Source: Apostichopus japonicus (lineage: Eukaryota; Echinodermata; Holothuroidea; Aspidochirotida; Stichopodidae). From it: a stretch of 64,000 nucleotides of DNA. The first letter of the stretch is position 1. Each line of letters starts with the position of its first letter. The notes below the pieces were generated by a model. That model had not been told where the DNA came from, searched no databases, and saw only the letters and a program-made list of their open reading frames with translations. The stretch covers positions 29,764,001 to 29,828,000 of the forward strand of contig NC_092568.1 in the NCBI RefSeq assembly GCF_037975245.1, in the 5' to 3' direction. Positions 35,801 through 43,852 of the stretch are shown piece by piece. The translations under genes and the position numbers were made by a program.

Positions 35801-37390
35801 GTTGACCCCTTACAACTTGCCACTGCCAACTTAGGCTACCTAGTTCATAGGCGTATATAGGTCACTGTACTGGTAATCATCAATGATGAGGTGAACTCAA
35901 TATTTGCATATACAGTGACCTCAATTGTATACCTTCGCATAAATGTGTTGGGTAAAACATGAGACAGTATGTTCGAAACTTTGAATCGAATGGGAACTGT
36001 CAAATCCCTGTTACTATTGTTATATCATTGAATATAAAATTACATGTAAAACATGATATTGAAAAGATTAAGTAAATTATATAATTCACCACCTTTCCCA
36101 GACGCGTACTATATAAACGAATTTAAATGCGAACTTGCCGCTGCAGCCCTTGGTAGTGTTGCAATCGACTTGGAAAGTCCTGAGCCTATCATGCCGATTT
36201 TTTTATTCAAAGTTAAATAAACCATTAAATAAATAATTAAATGTCATCTATGAAAGAATATAACAGTGGCATATTATGAAATACCATGCCAAATGCATGA
36301 GTGATTTATCATTAAGTTTATCCATATAAGTATACAACTGTTCAACTGTTGCATAATTAAATGTCATCTATGCAAGAACATGCCAAGTGCATGCCAAGTG
36401 CATGACTCTTGCATAATAAATTGTATCCTACTAAGTATATGGCTGTTGCGTAATTAAAGTTACGATATGCCATGACCATAAATGTTCTAGGCATATAAAT
36501 GAAATACATACCAAAATGTATGACTCTTGTAGAAATAAGTAGGCCAAGAACATAACTGTTTCGTAAGTTTACTGTATATGTTAATGATAATGATAACTGT
36601 TGTGCAATTCAATGTATGCCAAAAACATAATTGTTGCATAATGAAATGTACTATGCCAAGATGCATGACTGTTGCAGGACAATGTGTATGCCAAGAACAT
36701 AATTAATTAAGTGATAATTAATTAAAGACAGGTGAATATTGCATATAGTGAAGTGCATGTCAAGTCAATGACTCATGCATAATTGAATAAGGGATAATGT
36801 TTTCTCAGAAATGTATACGTAGGTATATACTGCCCATGGTGGGTAACTATGCGTGACAATATTTTATATAGTGTGAGGTTATAGTTATTATTATTGGACG
36901 TTCTATACCACAAAATTTCTGTCCAAATACATACTTCAAACTATAAAGATGTGCAACGGTGATGATAGTAAGGATTCATTTTTATATTATAGAAGTTTGC
37001 ATGCACAACTTGTGTTGTCTGCAAGTCGTTAATCGGATGATAAATTTCCGGGAAAAATTCCATATAGTAGAGTTATTATAAATCATAAATCATAAACATG
37101 GAATTGTTATTATCATGAGTTGTGAACAGAGGAGCTGACGTCATCAACTTTTCCTAAAAGTAACGTCCAATTGTCATATTTAAACTAGGGCGAAAATCTT
37201 GTTGATATATATTTATAAAGTGTGTGTATGATGAAAACTATACAAAGTCTGTAGTGCTTACCTGTGTACACGTTACAGTACAAAGAACAAGAAGGTAAAT
37301 TTCACCGATGGATTTAATTCCGAAAGACAAAATATGGCGCTGAAATGGAAGTAGCATTATTTTCGGAGATAGAGCACTCGTGGTAAACAT
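9827..37390 (-). CDS. JAG: Jagged/Serrate-type Notch ligand, complete, 25 coding exons
   Basis: A type I membrane ligand that activates Notch on neighbouring cells. Coding exons, 5' to 3' on the minus strand: 37390-37262, 35460-35155, 34289-34235, 33462-33208, 32413-32353, 29714-29584, 28768-28649, 28096-27983, 27396-27283, 23447-23334, 22494-22448, 22073-21900, 21352-21202, 20502-20335, 18004-17891, 17412-17299, 16911-16798, 16295-16179, 15851-15738, 15157-15044, 14038-13920, 13029-12736, 11983-11855, 11186-11030, 10254-9827. Every junction has AG/GT ends, phases agree throughout, and the total is 3753 nt (1250 residues), close to vertebrate JAG1/JAG2. Domain order is signal peptide, MNNL, DSL, 16 EGF repeats, VWC-like module, juxtamembrane region, one transmembrane segment and a tail of about 110 residues. 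Sixteen EGFs, the long insertion in EGF10 and the VWC module mark it as Jagged rather than Delta. Most EGF exons are 114-nt phase-1 units. Confidence 0.96.
11030..14038 (-). other. JAG: JAG exons 21-24: VWC-like module and juxtamembrane region
   Basis: Exon 21 (13920-14038) encodes [20 protein letters not shown] and [15 protein letters not shown]. Exon 22 (12736-13029) continues with [16 protein letters not shown] and PPCDPWGVC, matching the cysteine-rich (VWC) segment of Jagged. Exons 23 (11855-11983, [19 protein letters not shown]) and 24 (11030-11186) encode the membrane-proximal fold found in Jagged ectodomains. For exon 21 the acceptor at the inner AG, giving APPSFGTSC, is needed to keep frame. 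Confidence 0.9.
13424..13740. repeat. Tandem duplication, about 150 bp x2, JAG intron 21
   Basis: Two diverged copies share GGTTTGATTTAWACTGGTT, then GTAGACTCTYATTGGTAGGA and ...ACTCTACATC...GCTGG. Copy 1 begins at about 13424 and copy 2 at about 13571. Non-coding. Confidence 0.7.
14774..14995. repeat. Tandem duplication, about 111 bp x2, JAG intron 20
   Basis: Copies at about 14774-14884 and 14885-14995 both begin aaaaagattcactagtgtg and end tgtctcttgacattttg, with only scattered differences. Each contains a small palindrome around ACTAGT. This is a recent local duplication. Confidence 0.8.
15044..18004 (-). other. JAG: JAG exons 15-20: EGF repeats 11-16
   Basis: There are six one-exon EGF repeats, all phase 1: 17891-18004 (NVNDC), 17299-17412 (NSNEC), 16798-16911 (RDFYC), 16179-16295 (ETVNVC), 15738-15851 (NIDDC) and 15044-15157 (NLNEC). 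Five are exactly 114 nt and one is 117 nt. Four have the calcium-binding consensus at the first cysteine; RDFYC and ETVNVC lack it. Confidence 0.93.
15237..15622. repeat. About 19-bp satellite with higher-order period, JAG intron 19
   Basis: About 20 copies of a unit like catagtaaagatatcaaaag are present. Variants (atatatc, gatacc, atatcag, tatccaaag) recur in the same order twice, around 15270-15420 and 15430-15590, so a block of about eight units was itself duplicated. The array ends 116 bp before exon 19. Confidence 0.85.
18233..18276. repeat. Perfect 20-bp stem, 4-nt loop hairpin (JAG intron 14)
   Basis: The arms 18233-18252 and 18257-18276 are exact inverse complements around the loop gtgt. 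The arm reads AGCAGGGAGCTGCTACTCTA. The stem is GC-richer than its surroundings. The loop is short for a microRNA precursor, so a palindromic duplication scar is at least as likely. Confidence 0.85.
18575..20270. mobile_element. hAT-type non-autonomous transposon, 1.7 kb, in JAG intron 14
   Basis: The terminal inverted repeats are exact over 17 bases: TAGTGTTCAAACGATTA at the left and its inverse at the right. The 8-bp duplication actaaaac flanks both ends (18567-18574 and 20271-20278). Both subterminal zones are packed with CGATTA / ACCGATT words, typical transposase-binding repeats of hAT elements. An internal imperfect duplication (about 19420-19500 and 19545-19605) shares GACTTAGTGTG and AACATGTGGTCG-like words. 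No transposase frame was found. Confidence 0.9.
20734..20940. repeat. ATTC-rich tetranucleotide tract
   Basis: A degenerate (ATTC)n / (ATTG)n tract with interspersed gactc words, in JAG intron 13. The open frame across it ([12 protein letters not shown]...) is only a by-product of the repeat. Confidence 0.75.
23448..27282. other. JAG intron 9, largest intron (3.8 kb)
   Basis: No exon, gene or clear element is seen. It is AT-rich with unremarkable short frames. A short (TA)n tract (27261-27274) sits just inside its start, next to exon 9. Some of it may be old transposon sequence I cannot place. Confidence 0.4.
29747..29819. repeat. (TA)n microsatellite in JAG intron 5
   Basis: About 35 TA units lie 30-105 bp upstream of exon 6 on the minus strand, very close to the splice acceptor's branch-point region. 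The YIYIYI frames over it are artefacts. Confidence 0.95.
30085..31140 (+). pseudogene. Decayed retroelement with GIY-YIG-type endonuclease (Penelope-like)
   Basis: Frames at 30092-30753 together contain [16 protein letters not shown], then [42 protein letters not shown] and [16 protein letters not shown]. This order resembles the C-terminal GIY-YIG endonuclease of Penelope-like elements, with a Cys/His knuckle, a VIYL...C..C core, a G.TG motif and a downstream HFN..H. The pieces fall in different frames, so the copy is dead. The reverse-transcriptase part is absent. A ttgaattt-type simple tail ends it near 31140. It lies in JAG intron 5 in the opposite orientation. The class assignment rests on motif resemblance only. 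Confidence 0.6.
32690..32985 (+). mobile_element. Possible retroelement 3' tail
   Basis: The segment ends ATCAATAAAGTTTTACTTAC followed by further TTAC units. An AATAAA signal followed by a short-period simple tail is typical of LINE or SINE 3' ends. The body has no recognisable coding frame. Confidence 0.35.
33523..33927. repeat. Three tandem copies of about 136 bp, JAG intron 3
   Basis: Each copy starts near tcatactgtctcattgtg and continues TTATTACATGACNAAGTC, then TAATGAGCACATA and a CTTGTTCTC / CCTTCCTGGA region. The third copy is the most diverged. Non-coding. Confidence 0.75.
34013..34065 (-). mobile_element. Possible LINE 3' end remnant
   Basis: On the minus strand this reads GGAATAAATCTGAATTGAAT followed by more TTGAA units, a polyadenylation-like signal with a simple-repeat tail. 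It is small and ambiguous. Confidence 0.3.
35155..35460 (-). other. JAG: JAG exon 2: MNNL domain
   Basis: This exon encodes 102 residues and holds most of the N-terminal MNNL (C2-like) module. It begins [14 protein letters not shown] and continues with [29 protein letters not shown] and [12 protein letters not shown]. The cysteine spacing and the CCSG/CL.HY motifs match Jagged family members. In vertebrate JAG1 this domain binds phospholipid and contributes to the Notch-binding face. The intron before it (35461-37261) contains degenerate tandem repeats. Confidence 0.93.
36190..36790. repeat. Degenerate tandem repeat in JAG intron 1
   Basis: About ten drifting copies of a unit of roughly 50-65 bp built from gcatgactgttgcataatt and atgccaagaacata words. 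Spacing is irregular, so it looks old. Confidence 0.6.
37262..37390 (-). other. JAG: JAG exon 1: signal peptide
   Basis: This encodes 43 residues ending in ...[11 protein letters not shown], a hydrophobic signal sequence followed by likely cleavage sites. Two in-frame ATGs are present, at 37388-37390 and 37355-37357. The second ([13 protein letters not shown]...) gives a more ordinary leader and lies better placed relative to the TATA-like box at 37410-37417. The mature protein starts in exon 2. Confidence 0.85.
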
Positions 37391-37409
37391 GTAATAAAAA
37401 GATGAAATC

Positions 37410-37417
37410 CTTTTATA
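37410..37417 (-). promoter_or_regulatory. TATA-like box of JAG
   Basis: On the minus strand this reads TATAAAAG, about 20 bp above the first ATG and 53 bp above the second. A TATA-directed start about 30 bp downstream would fall near or just after the first ATG, favouring the second ATG. An inverted CCAAT (ATTGG) lies about 35 bp further upstream. This is positional inference only. Confidence 0.45.
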
Positions 37418-37499
37418 TCCTTCGTGACATATCAGCCACGAATGACCAATACCTTGTCCTGATCTCCTCTATTAGAATGCTGAGCCAGACATCTTCAAA

Positions 37500-40400
37500 G
37501 GCTTAAATTCCGATATGTATCTAAAATATCCAACACCGAGACCTCAAACTCAGGTCATATACCCATACACAATAAACTTTAGTTTAAAAACTCATCCTAC
37601 AAAAAACAATTTCAACGGTAAAGAATTTTCGTACATTTATGACGTAAAATACGTCATCAACGCATCGAATATCGATGGTAACATGCAACGCAAGATAAGT
37701 TATTGACTTTTTTATGTCGAGTGAAAATTCCGTGGATTATCTTGAAGTTATACTTGAGTATACAAAACTTTGGCCAGACATTACAAACTCGAGCCTTTAC
37801 ACAAGAGCAACTAAAGAAACATATTGTATGGTTTAGCAGAAAGTTCGCGAAAGGCGATCGTTAAATTAGCGAAGGGCATTCACTTCTTACTGGCCTTGTT
37901 AAGGAGTTTTATGATTGTGGTTGTATATATCTTGCTATATAGGAGAAGTATGCGCGCATTGATATCGTGGCTTCATTCTCTCGCTATTGTCTATCGAACT
38001 ATGGTTGAATGAATAACTTGACACTCGTTAAAACATTAGTTGCTGTCGATCGAAAATAATATGGTACTTATAGGGACTTATTATAACTATAAGAGCAGTG
38101 TCGCTTGTAATCCCGTGTCCTAAAGAGAAGGCATTGCAAGAAAGAAAGCAAAGAATTCAGTTTTCTGCTCGTTACATCCAGTTTTAACTTTTTGACATCT
38201 ATATTGCTCTCAAGGATGATTCCGTCACAAAGAAGAGAAAATATTATTTTCCGAAGTTTCGAAGAGTCCCGAAGTTTGAATGTAAATCATCTCCTCAGTT
38301 TTGAAAGAAGTTTGTGAAAGAAAAGACTTGCATCAAAACTTGTTAATGTATCCAATAATAGCGATTGAACTTTAATCCTTTGTAATGAGTTGTTAACTTG
38401 GTCGCTCTTGTTACAAATCTATTTTCACGTTGTCTGCAATTGCCTTATAAATTATTAACAGCGATATATACGATATGAGTGATACATGGTAAAAAAAATT
38501 CACTGTCGTAGCCTCTTTGTATACCGTATACACTCAAACAAAAATCGCCATTAATTTCGTGAGTTTCGTTATAGCAGCCTGTTCAAGTTAAGTTCCTAAT
38601 TATTACCTCGTTAACTAATACAGTATTGTTTCTTTAATGGTCGTGTATACACAGTAGATGGGAATGTTTGGTTTCGTGTAGTGTGAAAGAGAGCCTTTAA
38701 GTGCCTTGTTTACATGCTGGTAATGAGGGTTTGTAGGATACTACGTGTTCATACTGAGCCTGGCCATAGAAGATATATTACTTGAGTTTATAGGGAGACA
38801 ATTTGTATAACCTCTTGTGATAGTCGTGAATGAACACCGGCCCCAAATAGTCTCAATTCACAAATTGTTAAGAGACGTGGCTGGCGTATTCTTTCAACCG
38901 GTGTTGCTACTCCGGCACTGCCACTTAACGTTTCCATCCGATGATGGACGAATTTGTACTGTATAGGCTCAGCATCTGACCACTTTTTCAACAAGGGGAT
39001 GGGGGAGGGTGGGCTGAACCTACAATCATTATCACTGCTCAGTGTAGCCATGACGAAAAAAGTTGCTTCGAAAGTGTAAATATATATTTTCCCAACAAAG
39101 GGATTCGTTGCACTCTACGGTATATAGCTTCTTTTTGCAGCCGGACTGCTCAACACGTGGGGCAATAACCGGGCGGGATGTCCATGACTCTAAAACAAGG
39201 AGAAGGTTACCCTGAATTTGTTGCAGCCGACCATACATGTAGGGGTCTTTGGGTCTCAGTGAAATGGTACGATCTGAGCCGTATTTATTAGACTTTGGTC
39301 TACAAGCAAAGTTTTTATCAATACCTACCGTACTATTTCATTTGCGTAGGATTGAAGGAAGGGGAGAGAGGGGTGGCAGTACTCAGAACATGGATCTGCG
39401 CCTGACTAACGTATTATTTAGGGAGTGAGAAACCTGGGGTGTTAGCCTAATGTTTTTTCCCCACTTACCCGTATTTAGTGGGTGTACCAATGTTACCTGT
39501 AGAGACGTAAAAATTACTCATACAAATGTTCAGGTACACATTAACCCTCTCGTACCCAACCCCCCCCCCCCCCCCTTCGCTCCGCCAACTAATTCGAATT
39601 GGGGACAATACTGGAATGGGTCCCGACCCCATTACAGCAAAATAACACAATTTTTTTAAATTGCAACTTTGAAAAGTGAAAAGAAACCAGGATTGTGACA
39701 CGTGATGTAGGCTATTTAAGTAAACGATAGCCCATATGTGCCACTGTGGCGATCCTATTGTGTATTTCTTTGTTGTAGAGGGACGGTCCTGTTTCGTTCG
39801 ATAAAACGCAGGAAATGACAATAAAATTATTCAGAGAACAAAAAGCTGTTCTTTTTATGTATATGTATGTGAATATATACAGACTAAATGCACTGTGTAT
39901 ACTTTGCTTGTTGAAAATCATATATTATTTTTATAATTTGTTTGATAATCATTTTTCCCAACAGTTTTACGTTGTTCATGTAGGACTGCAATTTCTTTCC
40001 ATGAAGGTTCCTTTGAAGTCGCTGCCATGTTTCGAAAAGAATGACAAGCCTATACCTGATTGGGTATCACAGAAAACCATGACTCCTACCTTCGAAGGTC
40101 AAGTTCGTTTGGGTCTGGTCTTGTCAAATATCGAACGCCTAATTATTATTCAACACTGACATAGTGTTGACATAGTCCGCCAGTCAAACTTCCACAATTT
40201 TACATGGAACGCCGAGAAGGTAACCGTTTTGTTTAACCATAGCCATTCATAATCCAAATCATTATTGAACGCGTGGACAAAAGCTTATAGTTTTCAATGC
40301 ATGGATTATCGCGGTGCCTTTTGTAAAAACCCTTGCAATATTGCGTTTTATCGATCATCTTTATGCTTGTTAAACGTTGACAGCTGTACACGCGTGTGCC

Positions 40401-41036
40401 CGCTTTATTTGACGTGCGGTTTCTCTGTCAATATACGTGTTCATGATAAATGCACCACCATAATAAACGACAGCATTATTAGCTGCTAATAAGACTTTTT
40501 TTTTCAATTAAGAAAGATATTAAACGTTCAGAATATAATTGCTAAAAAGGGGGAAAAAATGGAAATTGGCAATGCCATTGTCCAAATTTCCGTCTCTATA
40601 TAACATGCACTATCGTGGAGCTATATTTATGGTAACTAAATGACAATATTCTGTATAAGGGTGACAATAATTTTTGTTACTACTGCAGGCGTAAAAAGAC
40701 AGCTTTTATCATTTTTTTTTTTCCAGACTACCTTCATCTGATTTTATTGTTCTTATAGGGTTGATGGAAGAATATGTTTTGTACTCTTTTCATATTTTTT
40801 TACACAGTGAAAAGAATATGTGGAAAATTAGTTTCAGCTAAAAAAGATCCGCATGATGGTATAACTGCATGGTATCTTTTTCGAACCTCGTTAAGTGTAG
40901 GCCTGTATATATATATATATTCGCCTCGATATTTGTATAAACATTGCGTTCTCAAAGCACACGGATTCACCATTCAGTGTTCACTATACATGATATACTG
41001 TTTATCCCTCTATATAAAACTTTACTTTATGCCCTC
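37500..41036. other. Intergenic, no gene recognised
   Basis: This lies between divergently arranged JAG and the lectin. Several short frames exist (37515-37706, 37824-38012, 38788-39051, 39032-39238, 39815-40159), but none shows a domain, signal or repeatable pattern. There is a C-run at 39560-39576 and a (TA)n tract near 40908-40921. Confidence 0.4.
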
Positions 41037-41815
41037 TATCCCGGCCGCGAAATTTTTATTCCCAAACAGGTTTGCAATTGCGTGTAAATAGGCGCTCATG
41101 ATTGGTCGGAAAAGTTACGTCATCACGATAGAAACCTTCACTTCCAGGTAACCAAAGTGTCTGCATCCATTCGTTGCAACGAAGATATGCCCGTTCAAAA
41201 TTACCCGAAGCTTTTCGTTAATATATGTAGATGTGTTTGAAATTGGTTTAGACATATTGAGCACACTAGTATGGTATGATCATCTACTTTGATCGAAGAT
41301 TTATGTGAAGGCATTAATCGATAACATCGCACAGTGAAATGTTCGTACATGGTACATCACAAATGCGCTGGTGGCCTATATGTATTATAACTGTGTACAC
41401 AGTGCAGTGACGGAACATATCATACTGTACACTAAACTGTTTGCGTATATTCATTCAAGACTCGTGAAGTTGATTTTAGTGTAGGCCTATACCCATTCCA
41501 CAAAACGAATTCCGATTGCAGTAGAACGGCTCACAAATCTTGAATAACGTAAACACGAACCCAATAGAATGTAGCGTATGTATCATAAGTAAGGTCAACA
41601 TGTGATTCAAGCATTAAAAGTAAAGTTAGGCGTTTGATGGGAAACCCCGTAACTACATAGACTTAATTAAGTGTCAGAGTGTAACTCATTGCATGTCTTC
41701 GAACTTCGAAGCGATGCCCATTTTTGATGCTGACGTCACGAGCAATCTGATTGGCGGAAAACCACGCAATTGCAAACCTGTTTGGGAAAAAAAAATTCGC
41801 ATCCCGGCCCGGCCG
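41037..41815. repeat. Long inverted repeat, arms about 50-90 bp
   Basis: The left arm (about 41037-41130) contains CCCAAACAGGTTTGCAATTG and ends with an ATTGG and ACGTCA-like motif. The right arm (about 41722-41815) is its inverse, with CAATTGCAAACCTGTTTGGG and GACGTCA. Identity is near perfect over the inner 40 bases and weaker outside. A spacer of roughly 600 bp separates them. This may be a foldback element or two opposed copies of a short promoter-like repeat. Confidence 0.7.
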
Positions 41816-42923
41816 CCATAAGATCAACCCGATCTTAACCTTCATAGTTCTTTGCAGATACGTCACCTCCATATACTGCATTCAGGTCAAGAGAGGCGAA
41901 CCAAAATTTTGTCTACAGTCAATTTTATTTTATTCTTCTTCGCATAACCCTTTTTTTCGCACTATGGGTCAAGCCTGACTGAGTGACGTATAGCGTTTAA
42001 CGCCGTTACTGTATGGTACGTAAACAGTGAATTTCATATATATGATCGCTTCTTACAAAGGTCGGGGAGGTGGTGGGGTAGATGAAAACCATCTTGAACT
42101 TGTAAGTTCGCTGCACGTCCTTTATTTTCTGTACCCCAAAGGTAGCTCTCACTCCAAAAGTCCATGAAACCACCCCAATTTTGCCATATTTTCTATAAAA
42201 ATTAAAAATAAAAATTAAGCAACATTCGCTTTAGCAATTGGAAGAGGTTAATGTTTATGCACGATCGTTGATAGTACAGTGAACATGCGCATTTGTATGT
42301 TATGACACATGCGGTTCTAAACTTTGACATAATACATTATATACGGTATTCATTATGTGTTTCCATGGTAACGTTGCATCATTTCATAAATTTGAACGTT
42401 ATTTATCACTTCGAGCAAACACTTTCCCTATCTTATAGGAGATAAATGTCATCTTCAATATTTCAATATAAAGCGTTGAATATGAACAAATTTAAACCAA
42501 CAGATGATAACAATACATTTTGTTCGATAAAAGAGACCTCTTCGTCGAATTTACGACGGTGATGTTTTGCAAGAAAGCCTGGCAAAGAGAAAATAAAAAA
42601 ACCCAAAGAAAAACAGAAAAAACGACAATTAGCATATAAGTGATGTTCTCCCGGCTTAATAATGGGTAATCAATAATAGTGCATTTAATACTTTATGTTG
42701 TTACCACTATGCGGTATATTAGAGTCAGTCAATTGGCTGCGATCAATAACAACCAGAAACCAATCACTGAACAGAAAGCGAAACAAAAAATCAAGCATCA
42801 ACTGCAGAGAGCTCTTTTGTGTTAGTTTGGCAATATAGGCGTTACTCTTCGTGCTATAAGGAAATATCCAGAACATTTTGAACTTCTGTGTGTTCTACCT
42901 TACAGCATTGTTTGAAGACCGTA

Positions 42924-42928
<5 letters not shown>

Positions 42929-42959
<31 letters not shown>
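42929..42959. repeat. (TA)n microsatellite
   Basis: A pure TA run, followed by a degenerate atagatat extension to about 42993, about 100 bp upstream of the lectin ORF. Confidence 0.9.
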
Positions 42960-42963
<4 letters not shown>

Positions 42964-43088
42964 TAGATATATCTATATATCTATAATATATATATTAACT
43001 CTGTTAAATTAAATCTGTGGAGGTTTTTGACAAGTTTCGCTCCGTTTTTTATTTGTCATAAAAGTCTACACTCTTATCTTCGGAAAAC

Positions 43089-43679
43089 ATGAAATTCCTC
43101 ACAATTATCATCACGAGTTTGACTATTGGAGCCTGTTGTGTCTACGGGTCAGAGGATACTTGTCCTTCACCTTGGAGATTTTACCAAGACAAGTGCTACT
43201 TGTTTTATTCTGGCGAAAAGACCTTTTTCGATTCAGAGATGTTTTGTCGAAATACTTCGATAAAAAATTGCAGATGCGCAAGTTTAGTATCCATCGCGGA
43301 TATGGACGAGTTCATCTTCGTACGTGATCTCGTTTACTCGATTACGTTGGAGCCCGTGGCATTCTATATGGGAGGTTACACCACAGATGAGTGTCCAAGT
43401 GGGGCCTGGACCGATGAATCCCAAGAACAACCCATCTGTACCGGCGACAAATCGGAAAATTCAGGAAACTGTGATACCCTATGTGACTTTGATAAAGGCA
43501 ACCATGCATGTAACATCCAAAAGTGTATGGTATCAAGCGTTGAAAGTTGGTTGTATTCACTGAAGACTAGTAACATGGAATTCAGTGCTATGGTCGGGGA
43601 CTTCAACTGCACACATACCAAATTACCATTTGTTTGCGAGACCAGCTCTAAGAATACTGGACACTGCTATGACGAATAA
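43089..43679 (+). CDS. Secreted C-type lectin-like protein, single exon
   Basis: An uninterrupted frame of 196 residues. Residues 1-20 (MKFLTIIITSLTIGACCVYG) form a classic signal peptide. The rest resembles a long-form C-type lectin-like domain. It opens with CPSPWRFYQDKCYLFYSGEK (first disulphide pair), then the helix region FDSEMFCRN, ASLVSIADMDEF, a WIGL-like position occupied by FYMGGY, and a C-terminal GDFNCTHTKLPFVCE close to the family's WND..C....FICE. No EPN or QPD sugar-specificity motif and no WND calcium site are seen, so calcium-dependent sugar binding is doubtful. Extra cysteines suggest additional disulphides. Such proteins often act as secreted recognition molecules, but this one's ligand is unknown. 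The frame could be the sole exon or lie downstream of a non-coding exon. A TATA-like word (43057-43064) lies only 25 bp upstream of the ATG. Confidence 0.85.
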   Translation: MKFLTIIITSLTIGACCVYGSEDTCPSPWRFYQDKCYLFYSGEKTFFDSEMFCRNTSIKNCRCASLVSIADMDEFIFVRDLVYSITLEPVAFYMGGYTTDECPSGAWTDESQEQPICTGDKSENSGNCDTLCDFDKGNHACNIQKCMVSSVESWLYSLKTSNMEFSAMVGDFNCTHTKLPFVCETSSKNTGHCYDE

Positions 43680-43739
43680 TATCGCTAACTAATGTACGTG
43701 TGACCGTTACTTTATTCGACCTAGTTTCATCCAAAATGG

Positions 43740-43852
<113 letters not shown>

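Noticed and set aside
38788-39238. Two overlapping frames on the minus strand as a possible two-exon gene
   Set aside because: I found no family resemblance and no consistent donor/acceptor joining them.
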